Source: an uncultured Prevotellaceae bacterium
GTDB taxonomy: Bacteria > Bacteroidota > Bacteroidia > Bacteroidales > Bacteroidaceae
NCBI GenBank assembly: GCA_947166305.1
Contig: CAMVDV010000025.1
Coordinates: forward strand, 1-45,028
Direction of reading: 5' to 3'
Length of the DNA stretch: 45,028 nucleotides
The position numbers were made by a program, and so were the translations under genes. The notes under the pieces were generated by a model that did not search any database, was not told the origin of the DNA, and saw nothing but the letters and a program-made list of their open reading frames with translations. Numbering within the stretch: the stretch's first letter is position 1; every line of letters starts with the position of its first letter. Below are positions 6,608-15,053 of the stretch, in pieces.

Positions 6608-8659
6608 ATGAGCCGATACAATCATAAGCACAATCTCAGCTTCAGGGCCTACCTCTATCGTGTGCTCTTCTCCGTGGCTGCCATCGCCATCCTCGTCGTT
6701 TTCATGCCGCACGAGACCACTTCTGCCTTCCATTATCAGAAGGGCGAACCTTGGGAGGACGAGGCACTCATTGCGCCCGACAGCTTCCCTATCCTGAAGT
6801 CGGCAGAGCAGATACAGCGTGAGCAAGACAGTTTGCGCCAGTTCTATGAGCCATACTTCCGCCTGGATGCCGACATCATGGACGAACAGTTGGCTGCGCT
6901 CAAGCAGGACTTTGGCCTGCCCGCTGCCCAAGGGACGCCTCATTACTTTCTGCCTCATCTCGGGGAGAAGCTGCGCCACATCTATTCGGTCGGCATCCTT
7001 TCGGGCGAGACGTTGTCGCGCTTCCAGGGCGAAGTGCCGAGGGGAGCACGCATCTACTACGGCAACGAGTCGAGCGCACGCCTTTTCTCACGACTCTTCA
7101 CCGAGAAGACTGCCTACGAATATCTGGTACACGAGGACGACAGCCTGCGCTACAACCACAACCTGCTGCACGGGCTCGACCTCATGAAGTACGTCCGTCC
7201 CAACCTCGTCTATGATGCCGAGAAGAGCGCACAGCAGCGGCAGGAAGTGGACGGACGGCTCGTGCGGACGAAAGGAGTTGTGCTGCAGGGACAGAAGATT
7301 GTGGACAAAGGGCAGATTGTCGACGAGAGCGTGCTGTCCGTGCTGCTTTCGCTCGAATGGCATCAGCGCGAACACAAGCTCAGCACAAAGGAACGCCTTG
7401 TCCGTCTTGGCGGTCGCACGCTCTATTCTGCCATCCTCGTCGTGCTGCTGCTCATGTACTTCCAACAGTTCCGCAGCGACTATCTCGACAGCCTGCGCAC
7501 TGTGCTGCTCATCATGTCGCTTTCGCTCTTCTTCCCCATCGTCACCTATTCCCTCGTGGCTCACGCTTGGGCCAGCGTTTACATCGTGCCTTATTGCGTG
7601 CTGCCCATCATGCTCCGCATCTTCCTCGACTCGCGCACGGCCTTCGTCACCCACGTCATCAGCGTCCTTGCCTCGGCTATCGTGCTCACAGGACCCTTCA
7701 CCTTCATCGTCACGCAGATAGTGGCAGGCCTCGTCGCCATCTATTCCCTGAGAGAACTTTCCCGACGCTACGAACTTTTCCGCGCTGCCGTGCTCGTCAC
7801 GCTCGGTGCCTGCCTCACCTATCTCTGCATGGAGTTCGTCCGAGGCACGGAAGCAGGCCCGGAGCTGAGTCGCTGGCCGTTCATCTTTCTTGGCGAGGCA
7901 GGCGTGCTCTCCATGCTGGCTTATCTGCTGCTCATCCCCATCGAGCGCATCTTTGGCTTCACCAGTATCGTCACGCTCGTGGAGTTGCAGAACGTCAACA
8001 ATCCGCTGCTGCGACGGCTCTCGGAGGAAGCCAACGGCACCTTCAACCACAGCCTGCAAGTGGCCAACCTTGCTGCTGAGGTGGCCAACAGGATAGGCGC
8101 CAAGGCACAGCTTGTTCGCACGGGAGCCCTCTATCATGATATAGGAAAGCTGGAGAACGCCGTCTTCTTTACTGAGAACCAGAACGGGCAAAACCCGCAC
8201 GACAGGCTGAGCTATGAGCGGAGCGCACAGATTATCATCGGCCATGTGGAGCAAGGACTGCGGCTTGCCGACAAGTACAAGTTGCCGAAGGTGGTGAAGG
8301 ACTTCATCGCCACGCACCACGGGCGCAGCCTGACGCGCTATTTCTACGTCTCGCGCAAGAATGCGACACCCGACGTCCCCATCGACGAACGTCCCTTCCG
8401 CTATCCCGGGCCCAAGCCTCAGACCTTGGAGCAAGCCATCCTAATGATGGCCGATGCCGTGGAAGCCGCTTCGAGAAGCTTGCCCGAGTACACCGAAGAG
8501 AGCATCAACGCGATGGTGGAGAAGATAGTGAGCCAGCAGATGAGCGAAGGCAGCTTCAGCGAGTGCGCCATCACCTTCCGCGAGATAGCCGAAGCAAAGG
8601 AAGTGCTCTGTGCCCGCCTCCGCACCGTCTATCACACGAGGATACAGTATCCGGAATAA
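6608..8659 (+). CDS. PgpH-like 7TM-HD family phosphohydrolase (likely cyclic dinucleotide phosphodiesterase)
   Basis: A 683-residue membrane protein with the 7TMR-HD layout: an N-terminal helix (about 14-34), an extracytoplasmic domain (about 40-260), a seven-helix membrane block (about 275-460) and a cytoplasmic HD domain. Metal-binding HD residues are His510-Asp511 (in LYHDIGKLENAVFF), with HHG at 570-572 and later MMADAVEAASRS. In PgpH of Listeria this family degrades c-di-AMP; that substrate is inferred here, not shown. The length is typical. It is monocistronic, with its own promoter box and a terminator directly after the stop. The leader contains AATTATG word repeats. Confidence 0.9.
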   Translation: MSRYNHKHNLSFRAYLYRVLFSVAAIAILVVFMPHETTSAFHYQKGEPWEDEALIAPDSFPILKSAEQIQREQDSLRQFYEPYFRLDADIMDEQLAALKQDFGLPAAQGTPHYFLPHLGEKLRHIYSVGILSGETLSRFQGEVPRGARIYYGNESSARLFSRLFTEKTAYEYLVHEDDSLRYNHNLLHGLDLMKYVRPNLVYDAEKSAQQRQEVDGRLVRTKGVVLQGQKIVDKGQIVDESVLSVLLSLEWHQREHKLSTKERLVRLGGRTLYSAILVVLLLMYFQQFRSDYLDSLRTVLLIMSLSLFFPIVTYSLVAHAWASVYIVPYCVLPIMLRIFLDSRTAFVTHVISVLASAIVLTGPFTFIVTQIVAGLVAIYSLRELSRRYELFRAAVLVTLGACLTYLCMEFVRGTEAGPELSRWPFIFLGEAGVLSMLAYLLLIPIERIFGFTSIVTLVELQNVNNPLLRRLSEEANGTFNHSLQVANLAAEVANRIGAKAQLVRTGALYHDIGKLENAVFFTENQNGQNPHDRLSYERSAQIIIGHVEQGLRLADKYKLPKVVKDFIATHHGRSLTRYFYVSRKNATPDVPIDERPFRYPGPKPQTLEQAILMMADAVEAASRSLPEYTEESINAMVEKIVSQQMSEGSFSECAITFREIAEAKEVLCARLRTVYHTRIQYPE

Positions 8660-8660
8660 G

Positions 8661-8693
8661 AGATAAGGTGGGGCAGAGCGTCCTACCTTATCT
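8661..8693. terminator. Bidirectional terminator between convergent genes
   Basis: AGATAAGGT (8661-8669) pairs with ACCTTATCT (8685-8693). The right arm overlaps the last codons of the minus-strand gene ending at 8683. Confidence 0.75.
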
Positions 8694-9276
8694 TAATGCC
8701 GAAGACGAAGAAATGCGGAATCTGTTTCACGATGTCCGAAGAGAGGTCGGGCTTGATTTCGTTGTCGCCGCAAAAGCGGCATCCGCCATTTGCAGGCTCG
8801 TACCAATATGAACCATACAAGACAAGCGGAATGAACTTTCCTTTCTCAAATGGTGCCGTCAGCTCAAACGGACGCGATTGATACATGTACCACTTTTCTT
8901 CGGGACATTCCGGGGCAAATATAGGCTTTAGGTTGAGCCGACCGCCAAAGCTTCTGTTCTCGCTGAAGCTGAAGAGATAGTTGGCTGTTGAATCGTTGTC
9001 GGACGGCCAGAAACCAATGATGAACTTCTTATCAAGAGTCATGGTGACGTTGAAGCTGAGGACATTCTTCGGCTCTTTTCCTTTTTCATATTCCATGACT
9101 ACAGGTTCAACGTCTGCGCCTTTCAGCTTCTTTGTGTTGAAACTGTACGCCATATAGCCATTGGCATTAAGTAAAGGAAGGTAGTCACAGAACGATGGCT
9201 CGTTCATTTTGATTTCTTGTGCCTGCCCTGTCATGCAGACGAGAACGAGGAGTGCAGTGATGATTGCTTGCTTCAT
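8683..9276 (-). CDS. Secreted protein of unknown function
   Basis: A 197-residue protein with a clear signal peptide (residues 1-19, MKQAIITALLVLVCMTGQAQ, cleaved after QAQ). The mature part is beta-rich with scattered aromatics (SFSENRSFGGRLNL, SYWYEPANGGC). It has two cysteines close together (GGCRFCGD), which could form a disulphide or bind metal. I do not recognise the family. It starts 42 bp after the outer-membrane barrel gene on the same strand, so it is probably cotranscribed and may be an accessory of that protein. The spacer between them is (GAATAAG)-like word repeat running up to the ATG. Confidence 0.75.
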   Translation of the reverse strand: MKQAIITALLVLVCMTGQAQEIKMNEPSFCDYLPLLNANGYMAYSFNTKKLKGADVEPVVMEYEKGKEPKNVLSFNVTMTLDKKFIIGFWPSDNDSTANYLFSFSENRSFGGRLNLKPIFAPECPEEKWYMYQSRPFELTAPFEKGKFIPLVLYGSYWYEPANGGCRFCGDNEIKPDLSSDIVKQIPHFFVFGIKIR

Positions 9277-9317
9277 ATTTTCTTCTTATTTTCTTATTCT
9301 CATATTTTCTAAATTTC

Positions 9318-12300
9318 TTATTCTCTTATTTCCTTATTTTCTTCCGACTTTGGCTTCTTGTTCAAGCGCCAGGTGACATGGAAGAGGGCGTAGGAGGGCA
9401 GGACGTTGTAGAAGGTCTCGGTGCGGCCTTGCGCGTTGATGCTATGGCGAACATTGGAGAGCTGGCCGAGCATGTCGAAGCCGTCGAGCTGCAGGAGCAG
9501 GTTGCCGTGCATGAGTCGCTTTGTGATGCGGGCGTTCCAGACGAGTTCGTTGGTGTTCATCGTCGCGTCGCTATAGCCTCTGCGGGAGTACATGGTCAGG
9601 TCTGTGGCGAATTGAAAGTTCCAAGGCAACTCAATTTGTCCGGCAAGACTATAGTCGAAGTCAAAGACATTGATTCGCGTGAAGTCTGCCCGTGCACTGG
9701 TGGAACGCTGATAATGCAGGTCGCCTTTGGCCGTGAAGTCGAGCTTGTCGGTAGGCTTCCACGAGAGAGAAAGCTCGTCGTCGAAGTAGTTGGAGGCTAC
9801 GACGCTTCGGGCATTGTTCATCAAATCGACGCTGTGATTGTGTCTGTGAGTGAACTTCTGCTTGAGGCGCAGACGCTCTTTGTGGTCGAGCGGGAAGTCA
9901 ACGCCGGCAGAAGCATTAGTGTTCCAGTTGCCGTTGATGTTCTGCGGCGAACTTGTCCGCACGCCAGTCTGCTTGTCGTAGAGCACGGCTGTGGCAACAG
10001 CATCCTGTGTGGCGTCGAAATTGAACGAGGCATTGACCAAGGTTCGACGCAGCTTCTCGCGATAGTTGCCGTAGATGCTGTGGCTGCGCGAAGGGCGAAG
10101 GTTGGGGTTGCCAAGCTGGATGTTGAGCGGGTCGCTATCGGTGCGGATGTTGAGCAGGCTGCGCATGGATGGTTGCGAGACGTTCGTCTGATAGCCGGCC
10201 CAAATGTTTCGGTTGGTCTTTCTGTGGTAGTGAGAGAAGTACAGGCTTGCCGACAGACTGGTGGTGCGGCGGCTCATTGTGGTATCAACCTGCGAGCCCT
10301 GCCAGTAGTCGAGCGTCTCATGGATGATGGGCAGCGAGAGGCTGGCGTTGAGTCTATTATGTGTCCCTGTAGAGTCGCTGTGGTGGTAGAAGCCGTAGCT
10401 TATGCTTGGTGAGTTGGTGACGGCCTTGCTGTGCGAGCGCTGGCTGTTGTCGGCATCGAAAGTCCGCAGCATTTCCTCTGTCGAAGGTAACGTGCCGAGA
10501 GGATGCAGCTCTGTGTTCGCCGATTCCTCCATCTGGTTCAGCAAGTAAAGACTCCGGTTGCTTTCATTATTACTATAAGAGAATCTGTTGGAGAGCTCGA
10601 TGCTGTGGTTGTGCTTTTGGTCGAGGGCGAAGGACAGTTCTGGATTAAGTGTGAAGTTGTGTGTGCGGTCGATGTTTGGACGATAACGGTTCCTGAAGTC
10701 GGATGCCGCCTCAGTCTTTGGGTAATCCAGCAGGTAGTGCTCGAAGACATCCTCGTATCTGTCGCGGAAGGAATAACTGTAGTCGATCGAGAAGCCAATG
10801 TAGTCGTTGTGGGCAGGACTGACGTAGAAGAAGCCATAGTCGTTAATGTCGATGTGGCGACCCGTGCCGTGCCGACGCGAGGTGTCGCGGTTGAGGGCAT
10901 AGCGGCGCAGCAGGTTCCCTGCGTAAGGCGTCATCAGACTGTCCATCCATGCCTTGCCCCAGCCCTCTGCCACGTCCTCTGCCAGCGTTGCACTCGCAGA
11001 GTTGGAATAGTTCGACCAGTGCAGGTATTCCAGCGAGACGTTGTTGTGGAAGTACAAGTCCTTGAAGGTTTCCCACAATGTGCCAGGCTTTCGCAGACGT
11101 ATATCATGGCTTGTGTTCAGGCGAGCATCGTAGCTGCGGCGCGTGAAGAACGAGCGTCCGTAGGTGTTGCCGCCCTGGAGGAAGGTCTCGCTCGCGGTGT
11201 GGTTGGCCTCTTTGCTGTCGGCGTAGGTTCCCTTGATGCTGCCCTGATAGCGGAAGTCCTCGCCTTTCTCGTAGAGACCGTTGGCTCCCAAGGTGTAGCT
11301 CGTCGTGATTCCCCGTTCCTGTCTTAGTGGCGACCACTCGCCCTTCTCGCCCGGCGTGCGGTAGTCGCTCAGGTTGTTGACGTTGGCGAAGAGTGCGATG
11401 CGCGAGTTCGTGGAGTAGCGTATGGCAAAGGCTCGGCCGAGGAAGGGTGGGGCTTTCGTCGTCTCTCCGAAGTCCTCCTGACTGCCGAAGCGTTTGCCTA
11501 CGCCGCCTTCTGCATTCGCGAGCCACGCCGTGTTGTAGTCGCGCTTCAGTCGCACGTCCATCACCATCTCTTTCTCTGTCGTCTTCTCGCGAATGGTACC
11601 CTTCACGTTGTCGGGCGTCCGCTCGTAGCTGCGAATGTCCTTCACCATGTATGACGGCATGTTGTCGAGGAGCAGCTCGCGGTCGCTGTCGAAGAAGTCC
11701 TTGCCGTTGAGCAGCAAGGCATCCACTTTGCGGCCGTTCACCGTTATCTCTCCGCCGCCATGAAGCTCTACGCCCGGTAGCTTCTTGATGAGTGCGTCGA
11801 GCATCGAGCCTTCTGCCATCGAGAAGGCATCCGCGTCATAGACCAGCGTGTCGCCGTCCATGTAGAACTTCAGCTTTGTGGCCTTCACGACAAGTTCATC
11901 CATGATGGTGGTGGAGTCGAGAGCCCCGAGACTTGAGGTGGGCTGTTTCTTGGCTCGATGCAGGTAGATGGGTTTCAGTTCGCGGTAGCTTTCGCGCTTG
12001 TACATCTTCTGGATGTCGAAGGGAGCAAAGCGCGTCTGGTAGCCCTTTGCTTCGAGGCGCAACAGGTACTTGCCTGCCTCTTTGATGCTTGCATTGACAT
12101 AAGTGTGGAGTTTGTCATCGTATTTATAGCTCTCAACGTGAACAGTATCGACGAAACTGCTGTCGGCAGCACGGAGGAGTGTCGCTTTCAGGCTGTCGAT
12201 GCCCTCGTGCGTCAAGTGGTCGGCAACAGAGGCATAGACGCTAAGCTCCCGCTTCTTCGTCTTTGTGGAGTCTGTCTGACCGTAAGCCGCCATGCCGAAG

Positions 12301-12335
12301 AGGGCGAGCAGGAAGGCGATGATGAGCTTGTTCAT
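9318..12335 (-). CDS. TonB-dependent-receptor-like outer-membrane beta-barrel protein
   Basis: A 1005-residue outer-membrane protein. Signal peptide 1-19 (cut after AYG). An N-terminal beta-sandwich regulatory domain spans about 30-130. A plug-like domain follows at about 145-270, with the family hallmarks MDELVVKATKLKF, YDADAFSMAEGSMLDALIKK, LPGVELHGGGEITVNGRKVD and LLNGKDFF. The rest is a beta barrel, as in the OMP_b-brl_3 group. Barrel aromatic/alternating patterns run to the C-terminus. No SusD-like gene is adjacent, so it is not a classical glycan uptake pair; the ligand is unknown. The last residues (SEENKEIRE) are encoded by the word-repeat spacer that follows, so the C-terminus has been extended into repeat DNA. 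The upstream leader contains GAGTTAA repeats (12345-12372). Confidence 0.88.
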   Translation of the reverse strand: MNKLIIAFLLALFGMAAYGQTDSTKTKKRELSVYASVADHLTHEGIDSLKATLLRAADSSFVDTVHVESYKYDDKLHTYVNASIKEAGKYLLRLEAKGYQTRFAPFDIQKMYKRESYRELKPIYLHRAKKQPTSSLGALDSTTIMDELVVKATKLKFYMDGDTLVYDADAFSMAEGSMLDALIKKLPGVELHGGGEITVNGRKVDALLLNGKDFFDSDRELLLDNMPSYMVKDIRSYERTPDNVKGTIREKTTEKEMVMDVRLKRDYNTAWLANAEGGVGKRFGSQEDFGETTKAPPFLGRAFAIRYSTNSRIALFANVNNLSDYRTPGEKGEWSPLRQERGITTSYTLGANGLYEKGEDFRYQGSIKGTYADSKEANHTASETFLQGGNTYGRSFFTRRSYDARLNTSHDIRLRKPGTLWETFKDLYFHNNVSLEYLHWSNYSNSASATLAEDVAEGWGKAWMDSLMTPYAGNLLRRYALNRDTSRRHGTGRHIDINDYGFFYVSPAHNDYIGFSIDYSYSFRDRYEDVFEHYLLDYPKTEAASDFRNRYRPNIDRTHNFTLNPELSFALDQKHNHSIELSNRFSYSNNESNRSLYLLNQMEESANTELHPLGTLPSTEEMLRTFDADNSQRSHSKAVTNSPSISYGFYHHSDSTGTHNRLNASLSLPIIHETLDYWQGSQVDTTMSRRTTSLSASLYFSHYHRKTNRNIWAGYQTNVSQPSMRSLLNIRTDSDPLNIQLGNPNLRPSRSHSIYGNYREKLRRTLVNASFNFDATQDAVATAVLYDKQTGVRTSSPQNINGNWNTNASAGVDFPLDHKERLRLKQKFTHRHNHSVDLMNNARSVVASNYFDDELSLSWKPTDKLDFTAKGDLHYQRSTSARADFTRINVFDFDYSLAGQIELPWNFQFATDLTMYSRRGYSDATMNTNELVWNARITKRLMHGNLLLQLDGFDMLGQLSNVRHSINAQGRTETFYNVLPSYALFHVTWRLNKKPKSEENKEIRE

Positions 12336-12519
12336 TATGTCGCGTTAATTCTTAACTCTTAACTCTTAACTCTATTATATTATACGCGTAACCTCGCAAA
12401 ATATATCGCGAAATGGCGTTAAAGATTCTTAAAGATGTGCAGCTATCAGGATTGACATTACCTTTTTCATTGTCCTATTTCATTAGTTTTGTTGCCAGAG
12501 ATATGCTGTTAAGTTGATT

Positions 12520-12585
12520 GCTCCTACATGTAGAATCAATTGCTCCTTCATGTAAGAGCGATTGCTCCTTCATGTAGGAGCAAAG
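12520..12585. repeat. 22-bp tandem array H (3 units)
   Basis: Three 22-bp units start at 12520, 12542 and 12564. Each begins GCTCCT, followed by a centre ACATGT or TCATGT. In the third the arms are a perfect inverted pair (GCTCCT TCATGT AGGAGC). The array lies in the 349-bp gap between the barrel gene start (12335) and the 535-residue protein gene end (12685). The rest of that gap holds the GAGTTAA words and a hairpin (12613-12639), and nothing else that I recognise. Confidence 0.92.
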
Positions 12586-12612
12586 AGAGATGCTTGTTAA
12601 AGCGACAGGAAT

Positions 12613-12639
12613 CTGCTGCCGCATCTCGCGACGCAGCAG
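12613..12639. terminator. Possible terminator hairpin after the ECF operon
   Basis: CTGCTGC (12613-12619) pairs with GCAGCAG (12633-12639), with an inner CGC/GCG. It lies 45 bp after the stop of the last gene of the sigma operon. The minus-strand tail is only moderately T-rich. Confidence 0.4.
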
Positions 12640-12684
12640 CAGGATGGCGCCTTTTATTAACTTCTAAAACTAAACTAACTGTTT

Positions 12685-14292
12685 TCATTGTTCATTTGCT
12701 GGCAGTTCTCCAACCCTTTCGAGCTTGAAGTCGACGGCTGAGAGCCAACGCCCCGTGAATTGACGTCCCGTGAAGTCTTTGTCGCAGGAAACGCCGTAGG
12801 TGAGTTTGCCGTCACGGACAACGATGTCGTCTATCACGATGCGGTTCCAGCCATAACCCATTCCGCCGTTTGCCAAAGCGATGCGGACGTCGCCCGGCGA
12901 TATTTGCTGTCCCTTCTCGTCGGCTTCCTTGACGCGTATCGCAGCGTCTCGCCAGATGTCGCCTCCGCGGTCGTCGCAGGCGGGAATCTCTTTCAACAAG
13001 AGCTCTTCGGCCTTTGCAAAGATGAAGGCTCCCGTGTTGCCGCTAAAGGAGGTACGCCCTGCGGCAGTCAACTTGTAGATGCCCGGCTTGAGGTTCGTCT
13101 CTTTGTGTTCGGCCGTGTATCTCAGTACGCCGTCCTCGTCGGCACAGGCATCGAGGTACTCCAACTCGGGATTGCCCGTGTAGTGTTTGCCCGAGACGGC
13201 ATAGTACCAACGTCCGCCGTCGTTCTTCGTTACGGTGAAACCGATGTCGCACAAGAACTGATGACGCTTCGTATCGTGGTATTCCAGCCGGACAGACTCG
13301 TTGACCTTACCCTTGAGAATGCTTTCCGAAGCCTTGAAATAGTCTTGTATCTGCGGGTCGCAGCCCTTTGCCTTGGTCTCCATGGCGTAGAGTCCTTTCC
13401 AAATCAACGCGTATTCTTCGGGTGTGAGGAGTCGTTCGTAGCGCGAGGCCTCACGTTTCAGGGCGAAACCAATCGAGGCAAGTTCCGTTTCGCTGGCTTT
13501 CTTGCTGAGGTTCACAAGCTCATTAATCTTGTTGCTCAGGCCGGGGAAATCGTCGTAGTAGTCGCTGACGTGGTCCATCGCCCGCAGGACTTTGATGTGA
13601 TACTTCGTGCTGACGGCCCACTTGCCGTCAATATAAGTCGTGTCGATTTCCTGCTTCGGATTGTTCTTCACCGTTTCGCCCACCTTGATGGCCGTGCGGA
13701 CGCTGTCCATCGTGATTTCATCTTCTCCCTTTTCAATCTTGACAATTTCCATATCGTAGCCAATTTTTTGGGAGATGAAGCCTTGTTTCTCTCCTTTGGG
13801 CAAGTCGTTCCATAGCAGGAGGAAAGCTTGCTTAAAACCGTCAGCACCTAAACCAAAGACGAGAATCCTTGTGTTCTGAAAGAAGGTGAACACGCAATAA
13901 GTGTTATGTCCTTTACCTTTCGGACCTATTGTCGCTTTGAAAGCCCGAGTCATTTCATTGCCCGGACCAGTGTAGTTATGATAATCCTCTGCCCAATGCT
14001 CTTGCTCTTCGAACAGATTCACAAGTTTCTTCAGGAGTTTTGTGTCCTTGCAAGTGAACTTCACAGACATTACGCTGTCCTTTGGAAGGTCAGTAAACTC
14101 ATCTATCGATAAGTCGAATGAGCCCTCAGTTATCGTTACATGCTTGTCTTTCAGAAATTGTGCGATGGCTTTTTGAATGCCTTCCGCCTCGAATATCTGC
14201 GCTTTGATTGGCAAAGCCAGGAACAAGCCGAGAAGCAAAATGCTGAGTTGTGCGATTCTTTTCATAGTGGTATGTTTGATTGTTTGATTCAT
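12685..14292 (-). CDS. Secreted protein of unknown function, third gene of the ECF operon
   Basis: A 535-residue exported protein. The signal peptide is LSILLLGLFLALPIKAQ within MNQTIKHTTMKRIAQ... The start at 14292 forms an ATGA overlap with the upstream stop codon, which supports it; Met10 (14265) would give a more usual signal peptide. The first part (about 35-200) is compact alpha/beta. The middle (about 240-350) is helical. The C-terminal third (FSGNTGAFIFAKAEELLLKE, IWRDAAIRVKEADEKGQQIS, GGMGYGWNRIVIDDIVVRDG) looks like a beta-sandwich of carbohydrate-binding type; this is a weak impression. Its position behind a sigma/membrane-protein pair suggests it is the envelope output of that system. 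Confidence 0.72.
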   Translation of the reverse strand: MNQTIKHTTMKRIAQLSILLLGLFLALPIKAQIFEAEGIQKAIAQFLKDKHVTITEGSFDLSIDEFTDLPKDSVMSVKFTCKDTKLLKKLVNLFEEQEHWAEDYHNYTGPGNEMTRAFKATIGPKGKGHNTYCVFTFFQNTRILVFGLGADGFKQAFLLLWNDLPKGEKQGFISQKIGYDMEIVKIEKGEDEITMDSVRTAIKVGETVKNNPKQEIDTTYIDGKWAVSTKYHIKVLRAMDHVSDYYDDFPGLSNKINELVNLSKKASETELASIGFALKREASRYERLLTPEEYALIWKGLYAMETKAKGCDPQIQDYFKASESILKGKVNESVRLEYHDTKRHQFLCDIGFTVTKNDGGRWYYAVSGKHYTGNPELEYLDACADEDGVLRYTAEHKETNLKPGIYKLTAAGRTSFSGNTGAFIFAKAEELLLKEIPACDDRGGDIWRDAAIRVKEADEKGQQISPGDVRIALANGGMGYGWNRIVIDDIVVRDGKLTYGVSCDKDFTGRQFTGRWLSAVDFKLERVGELPANEQ

Positions 14293-15053
14293 AATGGGAT
14301 GTATCTTGTTGTGGTGTCTACGAGGTATTCCTCTTGGTAGGCGGTCTCCACTTGCTTGTGGATGATCTTGTTCACCAAGTCCTTGATGCGTTCGTCGGCT
14401 CGCATGAGGCCCGTCAGCTCAGCCAGGCAGGTGCTGTCTCGGCAGTCGCCCATCTGGTTCTCGAGCAGGGTGAGGTAGTAATAGAGGCTGTCTGCGGCGT
14501 TTGTCAGTACGACAGTTTCGGTCGAGGGCTGAGGCTCATTGGCAGTCTTCGGCTTGGGGGCTTCCAAACGCCGCGTGCGGCGTTGGCCATTTCCGCGTGC
14601 GGCGTTTGCAATCTCCGCGTGCGGCGTTTGTAATTCCACCGTGCTGTGTTCTTCAACTTGACGTGTCGTGTTTGACTTCTCGACGTGTTGTGCTTGGCTT
14701 TTCGACGTGTCGTGATTGACTTCTCGACGTTTCGTGTTTTCTTCTGCGACGAGTTGCTGCTGAGGGTTCGGCATGAAGCTCTTCCAGGTGAGCGATGTGA
14801 GGACTGCCACCACGACTGCCGCTGCAGCCAGAAGCCACTTCCCATACCTCTCCCAAGACACTATCCGGCTTCCGCTTAAAGGGGAAACTTTCTTCCTCCC
14901 TTTAAGGGAGGGCTGGGGTGGGTCTGCCAGTAGGGCGTCGAAGAGTGCCTCGTCGCGGTCGAGTTCGCTTTCAGTTGGCAGTTCCCACTTCTCCTGCTCT
15001 ATCGGGTGTTTCCCCTCGAGATAACTGTCTATGAGTAGTTTTTTATCCATCAA
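14289..15053 (-). CDS. Single-pass membrane protein, probable anti-sigma factor
   Basis: A 254-residue protein. The cytoplasmic part (1-72) starts MMDKKLLIDSYLEGKHPIEQ, one transmembrane helix is at about 73-90 (WLLAAAAVVVAVLTSLTW) and the rest is periplasmic. It overlaps the ECF sigma gene by 11 bp, and gene order plus topology point to an anti-sigma factor, although no ZAS or FecR motif is visible. Two segments look like repeat DNA that has become coding: residues 44-63 (DPPQPSLKGRKKVSPLSGSR) derive from the GC-rich palindromic element, and residues about 105-162 are translated from eight 22-bp units. The C-terminal domain (about 180-254) is helical with CRDSTC. The linker is therefore likely disordered. 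Confidence 0.75.
   Translation of the reverse strand: MMDKKLLIDSYLEGKHPIEQEKWELPTESELDRDEALFDALLADPPQPSLKGRKKVSPLSGSRIVSWERYGKWLLAAAAVVVAVLTSLTWKSFMPNPQQQLVAEENTKRREVNHDTSKSQAQHVEKSNTTRQVEEHSTVELQTPHAEIANAARGNGQRRTRRLEAPKPKTANEPQPSTETVVLTNAADSLYYYLTLLENQMGDCRDSTCLAELTGLMRADERIKDLVNKIIHKQVETAYQEEYLVDTTTRYIPL
14567..14742. repeat. 22-bp tandem array E (8 units) inside a coding region
   Basis: Eight contiguous 22-bp units start at 14567, 14589, 14611, 14633, 14655, 14677, 14699 and 14721; a ninth (14743) is degraded. Most centres contain CGTG. The first unit is AACGCC GCGTGC GGCGTT, a perfect 6-6-6 dyad. Units 1-3 are GC-rich and units 5-8 have the ACGTGT core. The array is translated on the minus strand as part of the probable anti-sigma factor. 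Because 22 is not a multiple of 3, successive units are read in all three frames, and no stop codon occurs in the coding frame. Confidence 0.93.
14858..14924. repeat. Diverged copy of the GC-rich palindromic element, in coding sequence
   Basis: CCTCCCTTTAAGGGAGG (14896-14912) followed by GCTGGGGTGGGTC matches one arm of the element at 26444-26514. The left side (CCGCTTAAAGGGGAAA) is a poorly preserved inverse arm. It encodes PPQPSLKG on the minus strand. Confidence 0.6.

Noticed and set aside
14501..14856. Alternative open frames over the array in the anti-sigma gene
   Set aside because: The 22-bp repeats are free of stops in several frames; only the frame with the transmembrane helix and the overlap with the sigma gene is supported.
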